From Cryomorphaceae bacterium (GTDB lineage: Bacteria > Bacteroidota > Bacteroidia > Flavobacteriales > ECT2AJA-044), in the NCBI GenBank assembly GCA_017798125.1, contig CP059070.1:2756423-2820422 (forward strand): DNA of 64,000 bases, written 5' to 3'. A program made the translations under genes and the position numbers. The notes under the pieces were generated by a model, which was not told the origin of the DNA, did no database searches, and saw only the letters and a program-made list of their open reading frames with translations. Of this stretch, positions 37,250 to 45,178 are shown in pieces (position 1 is the first letter of the stretch; the number at the start of each line of letters is the position of its first letter).

Positions 37250-39331
37250 TTAGTGAACAAACTTAGACTGAAGGGTTCCAGCTGGGCTGACCCATTGGAT
37301 GTGATAAATTCCACGGGCCCAATCGGCTACCTCAACTTCCATTTTAGTCACATTCGCTTCAGCAGTCGATTCGTAGACCAACTGACCAGAGGCATTGTAA
37401 ATCATAAGCGTTTCATCTCCATTAACAGCAGGGAGTTCGATAAACAAGCGCTCATTAGCCGGGTTCGGATAGACGTTCAAGTTTGTAGCACGAACTTGGT
37501 TCTCGTCAACACTTACCACCGCGTCAAAACGGATGTTATCGATGTACAAATCATTGCTCAAGTCACCTGAAGTAAACTCAAACATAAACATGACGTGATC
37601 ATTTCCACTAACTGTTCCTACGTTTATGTCACCAGTTACCCAATCGCCAGCGTCCGGGATAAAGCGTTGACCACCTACACCACCGGCTGTAACCAAATCA
37701 CCTTCGTTGATCGTTCCTCGCGGTGACCAGGAGACGCCGCAGTTGGTGCTCACCCAAACACGAAGTTCTTCTGTAATATCATCAGGGAAGGCCGCATTGG
37801 TGGCATAAGCATAGTCAAACAAGAGAGATCCGCTTTGCAAGAGGCTAAGATCATAAGGAGGAGAAACCAGACGGTCAACTCGTCCACCTAAACGACTGTA
37901 ATACCAAAAATCATCTGATGGGATCTGAGCATTTGGATCAACATTCTTCCAGTTGTTCAAGCGAACACTGGAACCACCTTGACTTGCTGCAATACCTTCA
38001 ATGGTGAACTTCTGCTCGTTGTCCAAGAAGTTCTCACGTCGCCAGTAGTATCCCGTCTCGTTTTCGAAACTCTCTACGTGGTCCGGCTGGAATACAGCCC
38101 AATTTGGTGAAATATGAACAGCTTGTTTCGTCACAGTAGTTTGACCTGCAGCATTTGAAACAGTCAACGTCACTTCTTTCCAGCCCGGAGAGTTGAAAAC
38201 CACAGTCGGGTCTGCATCAGAAGAAGTTGCAGGCGTTCCTCCTGGGAATGACCAGTTGTACGTGTAGTTGTTCGCACGATAGCTGTCGTCAAAAAACGCC
38301 ACGTTATCTCCAACACAAGCGTAGGTGCGTCCAGCGTGGAAATCCGCCATAGGAGAGCACTCAGGAGCTGGGCTGCCGTCTGTTCCGGTGAATGCCAAGT
38401 TTGAAGGAACAGCCAACAATGGACGACCGGTCAACAACTGATCGCGCATGTAGCTCGCTTGCTCCGTGGTAAACATCTGTGGAAGACCGCAAGCCGCGTA
38501 GTCCATGAAGTTCTGAACATTCTCGACAGTACCTGGATTACACTCGTCTTTCGCTAAATCACATGAGAATGATCCCGCTGTTGGTGGGGTGTCGGAAATA
38601 CCGTCATCTCCACACTCGGTGTCTACTTGCCCGTTACCCCAAGTGTGCAGTAAGCCTAAATAGTGTCCTACCTCATGGTTCAATGTCCAACCATCGTCAA
38701 ATGTTCCACCGTAAACCGCATCTGCACGACACATAATCCCGTCGAAGGCATAGAACGTTCCCGGGAAGGTCGCGTAAGCTAGAACCAATCCAGGTCCAGA
38801 AGAACCAGAGCCGGCTACTTGAGCAATCCAAATATTCAGGTAGCGGTCAGCAGGCCATTGGTTAATTTTTGAAGCAAAGTCTCCGAACTGAGATTCGTTG
38901 GTAGGAATACGGTTGATACCATCCGTACAATTTCCACCTGGATCTTTAGTCGCTAGACGGAACTCGATGTTTGCATTCCCGATGATCCCCTGAAATGCAG
39001 GAACGATTTGAGTCGTATCCGAGTTGAGCTTTTGAAAGTACTCGCTCATACGTGCAACTTCATTCAAGATTCGGGTCTTTGAAATGTTCTCAGATCCGTA
39101 TTCGTGCATGACGTGAAATACAACCGGAATAACCAAAGTTGAATCTCCAGAAGCCGAACTTCTAAAACTGTTTTGAATCAATGCATCTCGGCGCCACTCC
39201 ATATCTGGGAAGCGCTCCATCATATCCTCGTAATACTGATTCGTTCCACACGGTTCAACTCCGTGCTGGTGCGATTGTCCCTGCACCATAAAGCCACCCA
39301 AAAGGGCGAAAGCGAATAGTAGTTTTTTCAT
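37250..39331 (-). CDS. Secreted M43/pappalysin-type zinc metalloprotease with PKD domain and T9SS tail
   Basis: 693 aa from ATG 39331; the upstream extension to 39400 contains the promoter. A signal peptide (about 1-18, MKKLLFAFALLGGFMVQGQ) is followed by a protease domain. Its zinc site is HEVGHYLGLLH, with His219, Glu220, His223 and His229, and there is a downstream Met-turn (NFMDYAAC), as in M43 metzincins. A PKD domain follows (about 335-420, 'YNWSFPGGTPATSSDADPTVVF'), then a jelly-roll-like region. The tail 'NVYPNPANERLFIEL...GIYHIQWV' is the type A T9SS sorting signal. It is therefore an extracellular or surface-anchored protease. Confidence 0.93.
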   Translation of the reverse strand: MKKLLFAFALLGGFMVQGQSHQHGVEPCGTNQYYEDMMERFPDMEWRRDALIQNSFRSSASGDSTLVIPVVFHVMHEYGSENISKTRILNEVARMSEYFQKLNSDTTQIVPAFQGIIGNANIEFRLATKDPGGNCTDGINRIPTNESQFGDFASKINQWPADRYLNIWIAQVAGSGSSGPGLVLAYATFPGTFYAFDGIMCRADAVYGGTFDDGWTLNHEVGHYLGLLHTWGNGQVDTECGDDGISDTPPTAGSFSCDLAKDECNPGTVENVQNFMDYAACGLPQMFTTEQASYMRDQLLTGRPLLAVPSNLAFTGTDGSPAPECSPMADFHAGRTYACVGDNVAFFDDSYRANNYTYNWSFPGGTPATSSDADPTVVFNSPGWKEVTLTVSNAAGQTTVTKQAVHISPNWAVFQPDHVESFENETGYYWRRENFLDNEQKFTIEGIAASQGGSSVRLNNWKNVDPNAQIPSDDFWYYSRLGGRVDRLVSPPYDLSLLQSGSLLFDYAYATNAAFPDDITEELRVWVSTNCGVSWSPRGTINEGDLVTAGGVGGQRFIPDAGDWVTGDINVGTVSGNDHVMFMFEFTSGDLSNDLYIDNIRFDAVVSVDENQVRATNLNVYPNPANERLFIELPAVNGDETLMIYNASGQLVYESTAEANVTKMEVEVADWARGIYHIQWVSPAGTLQSKFVH

Positions 39332-39363
39332 AGTATCAGTAAGATTATTTGTAGCCAGATGGC

Positions 39364-39371
39364 CAAATATA
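39364..39371 (-). promoter_or_regulatory. -7 box of the metalloprotease gene
   Basis: TATATTTG on the minus strand (perfect TAnnTTTG), giving a predicted start near 39357 and a leader of about 26 nt before ATG 39331. Confidence 0.65.
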
Positions 39372-39424
39372 CAATTAACATTAAAATAATAAAGGCCCAC
39401 TTTCTCTAATAATCACAGGTCTGA

Positions 39425-39871
39425 TTAATAGTTCAAAATGAACATTCCAACTAGGGTTAGAATGAAATATGTAGCCACGGTTGCGGCACCTTTATAGTCT
39501 TTCGCAATGCGTTGCCCAAAGAACAACATCAAAAGCGCTAAGCTCGAAACCGCTGCACCGTAAAAAGCATAGGTATTGTCGTCGTAAAACAGCAGCTTCA
39601 CAACCCCCAGAGAACTGAGCAATCCAGCCGCCAATTCTACCAGGGTTACTATCCCTAACAAAAAAGGCACCATTTCCCGCAACCCGGTGTCGTCAAAATG
39701 ACCTCGAAGGAACTCTAGATTCCCCTTCCAATCAAATATTTTATCCGTTCCGGATTCCATGAAAAGAATACCCAAGAACATGGCGACAAGAATCTGAATA
39801 ATGATGGTTTGCTCGAATAGGTTTGGGGGCATCCCCTGATTCGATTGCAGCAGAATAAACGCGTATTCCAT
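39425..39871 (-). CDS. DoxX-like four-helix membrane protein
   Basis: 148 aa with four predicted transmembrane helices (about 22-42, 66-90, 98-118 and 128-147). 'LVAMFLGILFMESGTDKIFDW' resembles the first helix of the DoxX family, and 'FLLGIVTLVELAAGLLSSLGV' fits its second helix, which carries the conserved Glu. Family members have been linked to redox or quinone-related functions, but the role here is unknown. It lies alone, divergent from parA. I found no perfect -7 box upstream. Confidence 0.75.
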   Translation of the reverse strand: MEYAFILLQSNQGMPPNLFEQTIIIQILVAMFLGILFMESGTDKIFDWKGNLEFLRGHFDDTGLREMVPFLLGIVTLVELAAGLLSSLGVVKLLFYDDNTYAFYGAAVSSLALLMLFFGQRIAKDYKGAATVATYFILTLVGMFILNY

Positions 39872-39931
39872 AGACGGTGGGGGTTTGGGTTTAACGGTAA
39901 GTTAACAAATAATATCCTGTTGATAAAAAAA

Positions 39932-39950
39932 AAGCCCGGAGCCCTGGCTT
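39932..39950 (-). terminator. Orphan terminator-like hairpin upstream of parA
   Basis: On the minus strand AAGCC and GGCTT form a 5-bp stem (39932-39936 with 39946-39950) followed by a run of nine Ts. No minus-strand gene lies to its right before 46.8 kb, so it has no obvious client. It may end antisense transcription from the parA region. Confidence 0.4.
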
Positions 39951-39965
39951 TCGCCTCGAATTGCG

Positions 39966-39981
39966 GTACTTTGAAAAGTAC
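39966..39981. promoter_or_regulatory. Inverted repeat in the parA promoter region
   Basis: GTACTTT-GA-AAAGTAC (perfect 7-bp arms) lies 30 bp before the parA ATG and contains TACTTTG, a shortened -7 box. Its position suits an operator for autoregulation of the parAB operon. Confidence 0.45.
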
Positions 39982-40010
39982 GATGTTGAAAGATTTAGGT
40001 GTAAGAGAAC

Positions 40011-40811
40011 ATGGGTAAAATCGTTGCCGTTGCGAATCAAAAAGGTGGTGTTGGAAAGACCACTACTGCAGTAAATTTAGCCGCTTGTTTAGGGGTGCTT
40101 GAAAAGCGAGTTCTTCTTTTGGACGCTGACCCTCAGGCAAATGCGACATCGGCGATGGGATTCGATCCCAAGAATTCGCTCGTGGGAACATATCAGGTTC
40201 TCGAACACGAAGTGAAAGCCCGTGACGCCATCTTAACCACGGAAAGTCCCAACGTTGATCTCATGGCCGCCCACTTGGATTTAGTCGGTGTCGAAATTGA
40301 ATTGGTAGATAAAGATCAACGTGAGCATATGCTGCGGAAATCGCTCGGCGAAATCATCGACGAATACGACTACGTGGTGGTTGACTGCGCACCTTCGCTT
40401 GGACTCATCACGCTGAACGCTCTAACGGCCGCACATTCTGTTATTGTGCCTATCCAGTGTGAGTATTTTGCGCTGGAAGGCTTGGGTAAACTTCTGAACA
40501 CCATAAAAAGCGTCCAACGCCTGCACAATCCAGGTCTAGACATTGAAGGCTTACTCCTCACTATGTACGATTCTCGCCTCCGATTGAGTAATCAAGTGGT
40601 CGAAGAAGTGAAGACCCACTTTCAGACCATGGTTTTTGACACCATTATCCAGCGCAATGTCCGTTTGGGAGAAGCCCCCAGCTATGGGGAATCCATCATT
40701 ACGTACGACGCCGGAAGCACGGGTGCCGTGAACTACTTAAATTTGGCGCGTGAATTCCTCGAGAAGAACGCAAACTGGACAGAGGAATCACTGGAAAAAA
40801 CTGAAGGATAA
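40011..40811 (+). CDS. parA: Chromosome-partitioning ATPase ParA (Soj)
   Basis: 266 aa, the size of chromosomal ParA/Soj proteins without an N-terminal DNA-binding extension. The deviant Walker A KGGVGKTTT is at 10-18 with the signature Lys, followed by LLLDADPQANATSAMGF and 'YVVVDCAPSLGLITLNAL' (Walker B). ParA ATPase moves the ParB-parS complex over the nucleoid. It overlaps the first base of parB, and the pair leads a parA-parB-DUF5683-dapB-lepB-WbqC operon seen in many flavobacteria. No canonical parS site (TGTTTCACGTGAAACA-like) is visible nearby. Confidence 0.96.
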   Translation: MGKIVAVANQKGGVGKTTTAVNLAACLGVLEKRVLLLDADPQANATSAMGFDPKNSLVGTYQVLEHEVKARDAILTTESPNVDLMAAHLDLVGVEIELVDKDQREHMLRKSLGEIIDEYDYVVVDCAPSLGLITLNALTAAHSVIVPIQCEYFALEGLGKLLNTIKSVQRLHNPGLDIEGLLLTMYDSRLRLSNQVVEEVKTHFQTMVFDTIIQRNVRLGEAPSYGESIITYDAGSTGAVNYLNLAREFLEKNANWTEESLEKTEG

Positions 40812-41695
40812 TGGCGAAGAAGCAAGCTTTAGGAAGAGGACTATCCGCCCTGCTGTCTGAACCGGACAGCGATTTGCAGAACAATCAGACGCACCAAAAG
40901 GAAATCCTTGGAGGTATCGCAGAACTCAAATTAGAGGAAATCCACCAAAACCCTTTCCAGCCGAGAACCAACATCAATGCGGAACAGCTTGAAGAACTTG
41001 CTGCTTCCATTGTTCAGCTCGGCGTCATCCAACCCGTTACCGTTCGTCGGGTCAAACAAGGGCACTATGAACTGATTGCCGGACAACGGCGCTATTTGGC
41101 CGCTCAGATGGCTGGCTTGAATCAAATACCGGCATATGTTCGCTTGGCGAATGATCAAGCCATGTTGGAACTCGCTTTAGTTGAGAACATACAGCGGCAA
41201 GAAATGGACCCCGTTGAAATCGCCTTGTCCTATCAGCGATTGATCGAGGAGTGCCAATTGACCCAGGAAGAAATGTCGAATCGCGTGGGTAAGAAGCGTT
41301 CGACCATAACGAACTACTTGCGACTGTTAAAGCTCAATGACCTGATTCAAGCAGGTCTTCGGGACCAAATGATCAGCATGGGCCATGCACGTGCGTTGAT
41401 CAATATCGAAGATGAAGACGCCCAGCTTACCTTATACGAAGAGGTCATCGCGCGACGTTTATCCGTACGAGAGGTCGAGCAACGCGTGAAGCAAATGAAA
41501 AGCACGGCGCCTTCTACAAGAAAGGGCGCTACTCCGCTTCCCTTTGCTTATCAGCGCATGAACGACGATCTCAGCAAACAGTTTCGAGCTAAAACCGAAA
41601 TACAGCGGAACCGCTACGGTCGAGGAAAAATTATTTTCCATTTCGCATCGGATGAAGAGCTCAATCGGATTGCCGAGCTATTGAAAAACGAATGA
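40811..41695 (+). CDS. parB: Chromosome-partitioning protein ParB (Spo0J)
   Basis: 294 aa. It starts KKQALGRGLSALL, the conserved ParA-interacting N-terminus. The CTPase/ParB-N domain has HQNPFQPRTN (box I), AGQRRYLAAQ (box II) and ENIQRQEMDPVEIA. The helix-turn-helix follows ('EMSNRVGKKRSTITNYLRLLKL', 'SMGHARALI') and a C-terminal dimerisation region ends the protein. It loads on parS and slides as a CTP-dependent clamp. Its start overlaps the parA stop by one base (TAATG). Confidence 0.96.
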   Translation: MAKKQALGRGLSALLSEPDSDLQNNQTHQKEILGGIAELKLEEIHQNPFQPRTNINAEQLEELAASIVQLGVIQPVTVRRVKQGHYELIAGQRRYLAAQMAGLNQIPAYVRLANDQAMLELALVENIQRQEMDPVEIALSYQRLIEECQLTQEEMSNRVGKKRSTITNYLRLLKLNDLIQAGLRDQMISMGHARALINIEDEDAQLTLYEEVIARRLSVREVEQRVKQMKSTAPSTRKGATPLPFAYQRMNDDLSKQFRAKTEIQRNRYGRGKIIFHFASDEELNRIAELLKNE

Positions 41696-42279
41696 ACCCC
41701 CGTCTTCAATTTTTTTTCCTGGTCTTTGGACTTCTGTTCGCGTTTAGCGCTCAAGGACAGACCGATACCTTGTGGCGTCCCGTGCCCGGAGACACACTAC
41801 AGGTTGTAGGGTCCGATGAACTGAACACGGTAGACACCCTCTTTCACTCTCCCCAGAAAGCCCTGGTCAGGAGTTTAATTGTGCCGGGATTGGGGCAGGC
41901 TTACAACAAAAAGTACTGGAAGATTCCCATCATCTACGCGGCATTAGGTACCAGCGTTTACTTCATTATTGACAACAACCGCCAATACAATGAATTCAAG
42001 CAGGCTTATATCGATCGCCAGAACGGACTGGAAGACGACTACCCGCAATACACAGACGACAACCTCATAACCCTTACTGACTTCTATCGCCGAAATAGAG
42101 ACTTCAGCGTCATTCTGACAGCAGGTATCTACCTCATCAATGTGCTTGATGCCATGGTCGATGCCCACCTCTACGAGTTCGACGTCAGTGACGAACTCTC
42201 CATCGAAGTCCAGCCTCAGGTGCATTTTACACCTCAAATGGGACCCCGCCCAGCAGTTGGGTTTACCCTAAAGTTTTAA
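41692..42279 (+). CDS. DUF5683 membrane protein
   Basis: 195 aa. A signal peptide (about 1-23, cut near AQG) is followed by 'KALVRSLIVPGLGQAYNKKYWKIPIIYAALG', the hallmark of DUF5683, and two transmembrane helices (about 80-98 and 138-160). The residues between include aromatic and charged stretches (FKQAYIDRQNGLEDDYPQY). The family is found almost only in Bacteroidota, between parB and dapB as here, and has no known function. It overlaps the parB stop by 4 bp. Confidence 0.9.
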   Translation: MNPRLQFFFLVFGLLFAFSAQGQTDTLWRPVPGDTLQVVGSDELNTVDTLFHSPQKALVRSLIVPGLGQAYNKKYWKIPIIYAALGTSVYFIIDNNRQYNEFKQAYIDRQNGLEDDYPQYTDDNLITLTDFYRRNRDFSVILTAGIYLINVLDAMVDAHLYEFDVSDELSIEVQPQVHFTPQMGPRPAVGFTLKF

Positions 42280-42289
42280 CTTAGCCCGC

Positions 42290-43006
42290 ATGAAGATTGC
42301 CCTGCTCGGTTATGGAACTATGGGACGTGAAATCGAGGCGATTGCCCTCGAGCGCGGCCATTCGGTTCCTGTTAAGATCACCACGAGCAACGGGGATGAA
42401 ACTTCCGACGCTGACCTGGCAGACTGTGATGTTGCGATTGATTTCAGCCATCCTGATTCGGCCGTTGAGCTGATTTCGCGATCACTAAAACAAGGCGTTC
42501 CCACAGTAAGTGGAACTACGGGATGGTTAGATCATTGGGATGATGTGCTGGCCCTACGGGCCGATGTCAATGGCGCCCTTTTTTACGCCTCCAATTTCAG
42601 CCTCGGCGTCAATGTCTTCTTTGCCCTGAATCAACGCTTGGCCCAATTGATGAATCCGTTTGAGGAATACGAAGTGGACATGATGGAAATGCACCACGTT
42701 CGTAAAAAAGATGCGCCAAGCGGCACAGCCATTTCCCTGGCCGAAGACATCATTGGAGCTTTGGAGCGCAAATCGGGATGGACCTTGGAAAATGCCCGTG
42801 AAATAAATGAACTAGCGATTCGTTCTGAACGGGAAGGAGACGTACCCGGAACCCACGAAGTCGTCTACGAGAGCTCGATTGATCAAATTACGATTCGTCA
42901 CGAAGCCAAAAACCGAAAAGGTTTTGCTTTGGGCGCAGTACTCGCCGCCGAATGGCTCCCTGGAAAAACAGGAGTCTACGGCATGAAAGACCTATTGAAC
43001 CTATGA
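42290..43006 (+). CDS. dapB: 4-hydroxy-tetrahydrodipicolinate reductase
   Basis: 238 aa. It reduces the DapA product with NAD(P)H in lysine and diaminopimelate synthesis. The N-terminal Rossmann motif is LLGYGTMGREI. IDFSHPDSAVEL, GTTGW and FYASNFSLGVNVFF follow, with the catalytic 'EMHHVRKKDAPSGTA' (His pair and Lys). ALRAD in 'DVLALRADVNGALFYASN' comes from an exact copy of the iterated palindrome (42550-42566). The flanking family motifs are at normal spacing, so the word replaces residues and does not add length. It overlaps lepB by 4 bp (ATGA). Confidence 0.96.
   Translation: MKIALLGYGTMGREIEAIALERGHSVPVKITTSNGDETSDADLADCDVAIDFSHPDSAVELISRSLKQGVPTVSGTTGWLDHWDDVLALRADVNGALFYASNFSLGVNVFFALNQRLAQLMNPFEEYEVDMMEMHHVRKKDAPSGTAISLAEDIIGALERKSGWTLENAREINELAIRSEREGDVPGTHEVVYESSIDQITIRHEAKNRKGFALGAVLAAEWLPGKTGVYGMKDLLNL
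42550..42566 (+). repeat. Iterated palindromic word, copy in dapB
   Basis: GGCCCTACGGGCCGATG on the plus strand, in the frame GCC CTA CGG GCC GAT (ALRAD). This is the only exact coding copy on the plus strand; its gene is also on the plus strand. Confidence 0.85.
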
Positions 43007-44511
43007 CTTGGACCGGATTCTTACTCGGCCTTGGGATCTTGCAGTTGATCCGATTTGCCTACTTCCAACCCTTCCTCCAGAAGATTGACCAACCCACGAC
43101 ACCCTTGCTTATTCCTATCTACGGGGAATTGCAGATCATGAAAATGATTCAACGCCCGTGGTGGTGGGTAATTCTCCTTTACCTTCCCATGGTCAGTTGG
43201 ATCATGTGGATGGTGGTGTTCTCTGAAACCCTTCAGGTCTTTGGCCGCAGAAGTACTTCTGATCGAATTCTGGCCATTTTCACCTTAGGTATTTACTTAC
43301 CCATCATCGGGCGTTCGGAAGATGCCAAATACGAAGGTGCTCGACTGCGAGGTGATAAGAGCGGGAATCGCGAGTGGATTGAGGCGGTCACTTTTGCCAT
43401 TGTAGCTGCTACGGTCATCAGAACGTTTACCATTGAAGCGTATACCATTCCCACTTCATCCATGGAAAAGTCCATGATGATTGGTGATTTTCTATTCGTG
43501 AGTAAGATGAGTTATGGTCCTCGAATGCCCATGACACCGTTGAGTCTTCCACTCATGCACAACACGGTTCCCCTACTCGGCTTCCCTTCGTTTGTGGATT
43601 GGGTGGAGTTCGACTACCACCGTCTGCCGGGATTCAGTAAAATCAAGAACAACGACATCGTGGTTTTCAACTACCCGATGGACAGTCAGCTACCCGTGGA
43701 CAAACGCACCAACTACATCAAGAGATGTGTGGGAATTCCGGGAGACAGCATTCGCATTGATCAAGCTGTTCTTTCCGTAAACAGCGATAGTGTTTGGCTC
43801 CCCGAGCGAGCCGCTCCCCAGTTCACCTACTTGGTCAAAACCAATGGTCAGGGCTTCAACCGCAAGACCTTGCTCGAAATGGACATTACGGAAGGGGGCC
43901 AGAGTTCACGGACCGATTTCATCTTCTTGTTGACCCAAGAAAATGTAGACAAGCTCCGCCAATTTCCCAACGTGGAAAGCGTGGAACCGATGATTAAACC
44001 GGCCGATCAAACGGATGAGACTATTTTTCCACAAGATCCCCAACATTTTCCTTGGAACGTGGACAATTTTGGATCCTTGTACATTCCGAAAAAAGGTGAA
44101 ACCGTCCGTCTCAGTCCAGAAAATATTCGACTCTACGAACGCGTCATTGGATTCTATGAGGGCCATGACCTTCAAGTCAATGGAGGAGAAGTATCCATCG
44201 ACGGTGAGGTGGTCTCGGAATACACCTTTGAGATGGACTACTACTGGATGATGGGAGACAATCGCCACAATTCGCTCGACTCGAGATTCTGGGGCTTTGT
44301 CCCGGAGGATCATATCGTCGGTAAGGCATCCTTCATATGGATGAGCTTCGATAAATTCCAAGAAGGAGCGGACAAGATCCGAACAGAACGCGTATTCACC
44401 ATGGTGCATGGAAAAGGACGCAGGACTTCCCTCTTCCCCTACTTCATTGTACTCTTGATCGGATACTTCGGTTTCCGATTCATTCAGAAGCGAAGAAGTA
44501 ATGCCGCGTAA
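43003..44511 (+). CDS. lepB: Signal peptidase I
   Basis: 502 aa from ATG 43003, whose ATGA overlaps the dapB stop. The frame continues 17 codons upstream inside dapB, but those residues are not family-like. Hydrophobic segments lie near the N-terminus and at about 135-150, with a last one near the C-terminus. The catalytic Ser153 is in PTSSMEKSM and the Lys240 in NYIKRCVGIPGD, with the late motif MGDNRHNSLDSRFWG. It is about twice the E. coli core length because of a large insertion between the Lys240 box and MGDNRH, which is usual in Bacteroidota. It cleaves signal peptides at the outer face of the inner membrane. Confidence 0.93.
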   Translation: MTWTGFLLGLGILQLIRFAYFQPFLQKIDQPTTPLLIPIYGELQIMKMIQRPWWWVILLYLPMVSWIMWMVVFSETLQVFGRRSTSDRILAIFTLGIYLPIIGRSEDAKYEGARLRGDKSGNREWIEAVTFAIVAATVIRTFTIEAYTIPTSSMEKSMMIGDFLFVSKMSYGPRMPMTPLSLPLMHNTVPLLGFPSFVDWVEFDYHRLPGFSKIKNNDIVVFNYPMDSQLPVDKRTNYIKRCVGIPGDSIRIDQAVLSVNSDSVWLPERAAPQFTYLVKTNGQGFNRKTLLEMDITEGGQSSRTDFIFLLTQENVDKLRQFPNVESVEPMIKPADQTDETIFPQDPQHFPWNVDNFGSLYIPKKGETVRLSPENIRLYERVIGFYEGHDLQVNGGEVSIDGEVVSEYTFEMDYYWMMGDNRHNSLDSRFWGFVPEDHIVGKASFIWMSFDKFQEGADKIRTERVFTMVHGKGRRTSLFPYFIVLLIGYFGFRFIQKRRSNAA

Positions 44512-45127
44512 GCTTTTTAGCCTCGCCTATTTCCCTCCGATTTCTTATTGGGTTGCCTTACGGCACGATGGGGCAAACGCTATTGATTTATCCGAGAACT
44601 ATCAGAAGCAGAGCTACCGAAGTAGAGCGAGCATTGCAGACCCGCACGGAAAAAAGAACCTCATCGTTCCCATTCTGCACCGCTCGGGAGAGCGTTTAAA
44701 AACGGCCAAAGCCCCACTGAGCTACGCCGAGAACTGGCCGTTGATTCACTGGCGCACCCTGGAAGCGAGTTACCGCAGCTCCCCTTATTTTGAGTACTAC
44801 GAGGACTCCCTAAAAACGCTATTTGAGCAGCGTTTTGAAACGCTGGCGGACTTGTGCTTGGCCAGCTGCGCATGGGTAGCCGAGGAGCTTGAAATGGAAT
44901 TAGATTGGGAAGAGCTTGTGGAATATCGGGCCGCAGGCCCAGGAGAAAAAGACTATCGGGATCGAATCCACCCCAAAAAACCAAGTCTACTTCAAGCCGA
45001 GGAGTATCATCAGGTCTTTGGTGACCGACACGGCTTTTTGGAGGACTTGAGTATTCTGGACCTGCTTTTCGCCAAAGGCCCAGCCGCCTACGCTTTTCTG
45101 TTGCAGGGTGAACTTCGGGACGCTTAA
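44501..45127 (+). CDS. WbqC-family protein
   Basis: 208 aa. 'YFPPISYWVALRHDGANAIDLSENYQKQSYRSR' at the N-terminus is the WbqC signature, with 'PLIHWRTLEASYRSSPYFEYYEDSL' in the middle. The family is thought to act in polysaccharide or surface-glycan gene clusters but its reaction is unknown. The gene overlaps lepB by 11 bp and closes the parAB-lepB operon. A palindrome-word relative (44924-44940) lies in its second half and encodes YRAAGP in the opposite orientation. Confidence 0.88.
   Translation: MPRKLFSLAYFPPISYWVALRHDGANAIDLSENYQKQSYRSRASIADPHGKKNLIVPILHRSGERLKTAKAPLSYAENWPLIHWRTLEASYRSSPYFEYYEDSLKTLFEQRFETLADLCLASCAWVAEELEMELDWEELVEYRAAGPGEKDYRDRIHPKKPSLLQAEEYHQVFGDRHGFLEDLSILDLLFAKGPAAYAFLLQGELRDA
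44924..44940 (-). repeat. Iterated palindromic word, variant in the WbqC gene
   Basis: Read on the minus strand GGGCCTGCGGCCCGATA. The arms are GGGCC/GGCCC in place of GGCCC/GGGCC, so pairing is kept. It is antisense to the gene and encodes YRAAGP there. Confidence 0.45.
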
Positions 45128-45159
45128 TTTGTCATCCTGCCGTGAGGCAGATAAATTTG
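45128..45159 (+). promoter_or_regulatory. Promoter of the acyl-CoA carboxylase gene with an inverted repeat in the spacer
   Basis: -33 TTTG (45128-45131) and -7 TAAATTTG (45152-45159) are 20 bp apart, a perfect Bacteroidota promoter. The spacer contains CTGCC-GTGA-GGCAG (45137-45150), a perfect 5-bp inverted repeat placed where a regulator would compete with polymerase. Confidence 0.75.
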
Positions 45160-45178
45160 ACCCACTACACAAAAAGAT

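Noticed and set aside
42952..43002. Upstream extension of the signal peptidase gene inside dapB
   Set aside because: The added residues are charged and not family-like, and ATGA at 43003 gives a normal coupled start.
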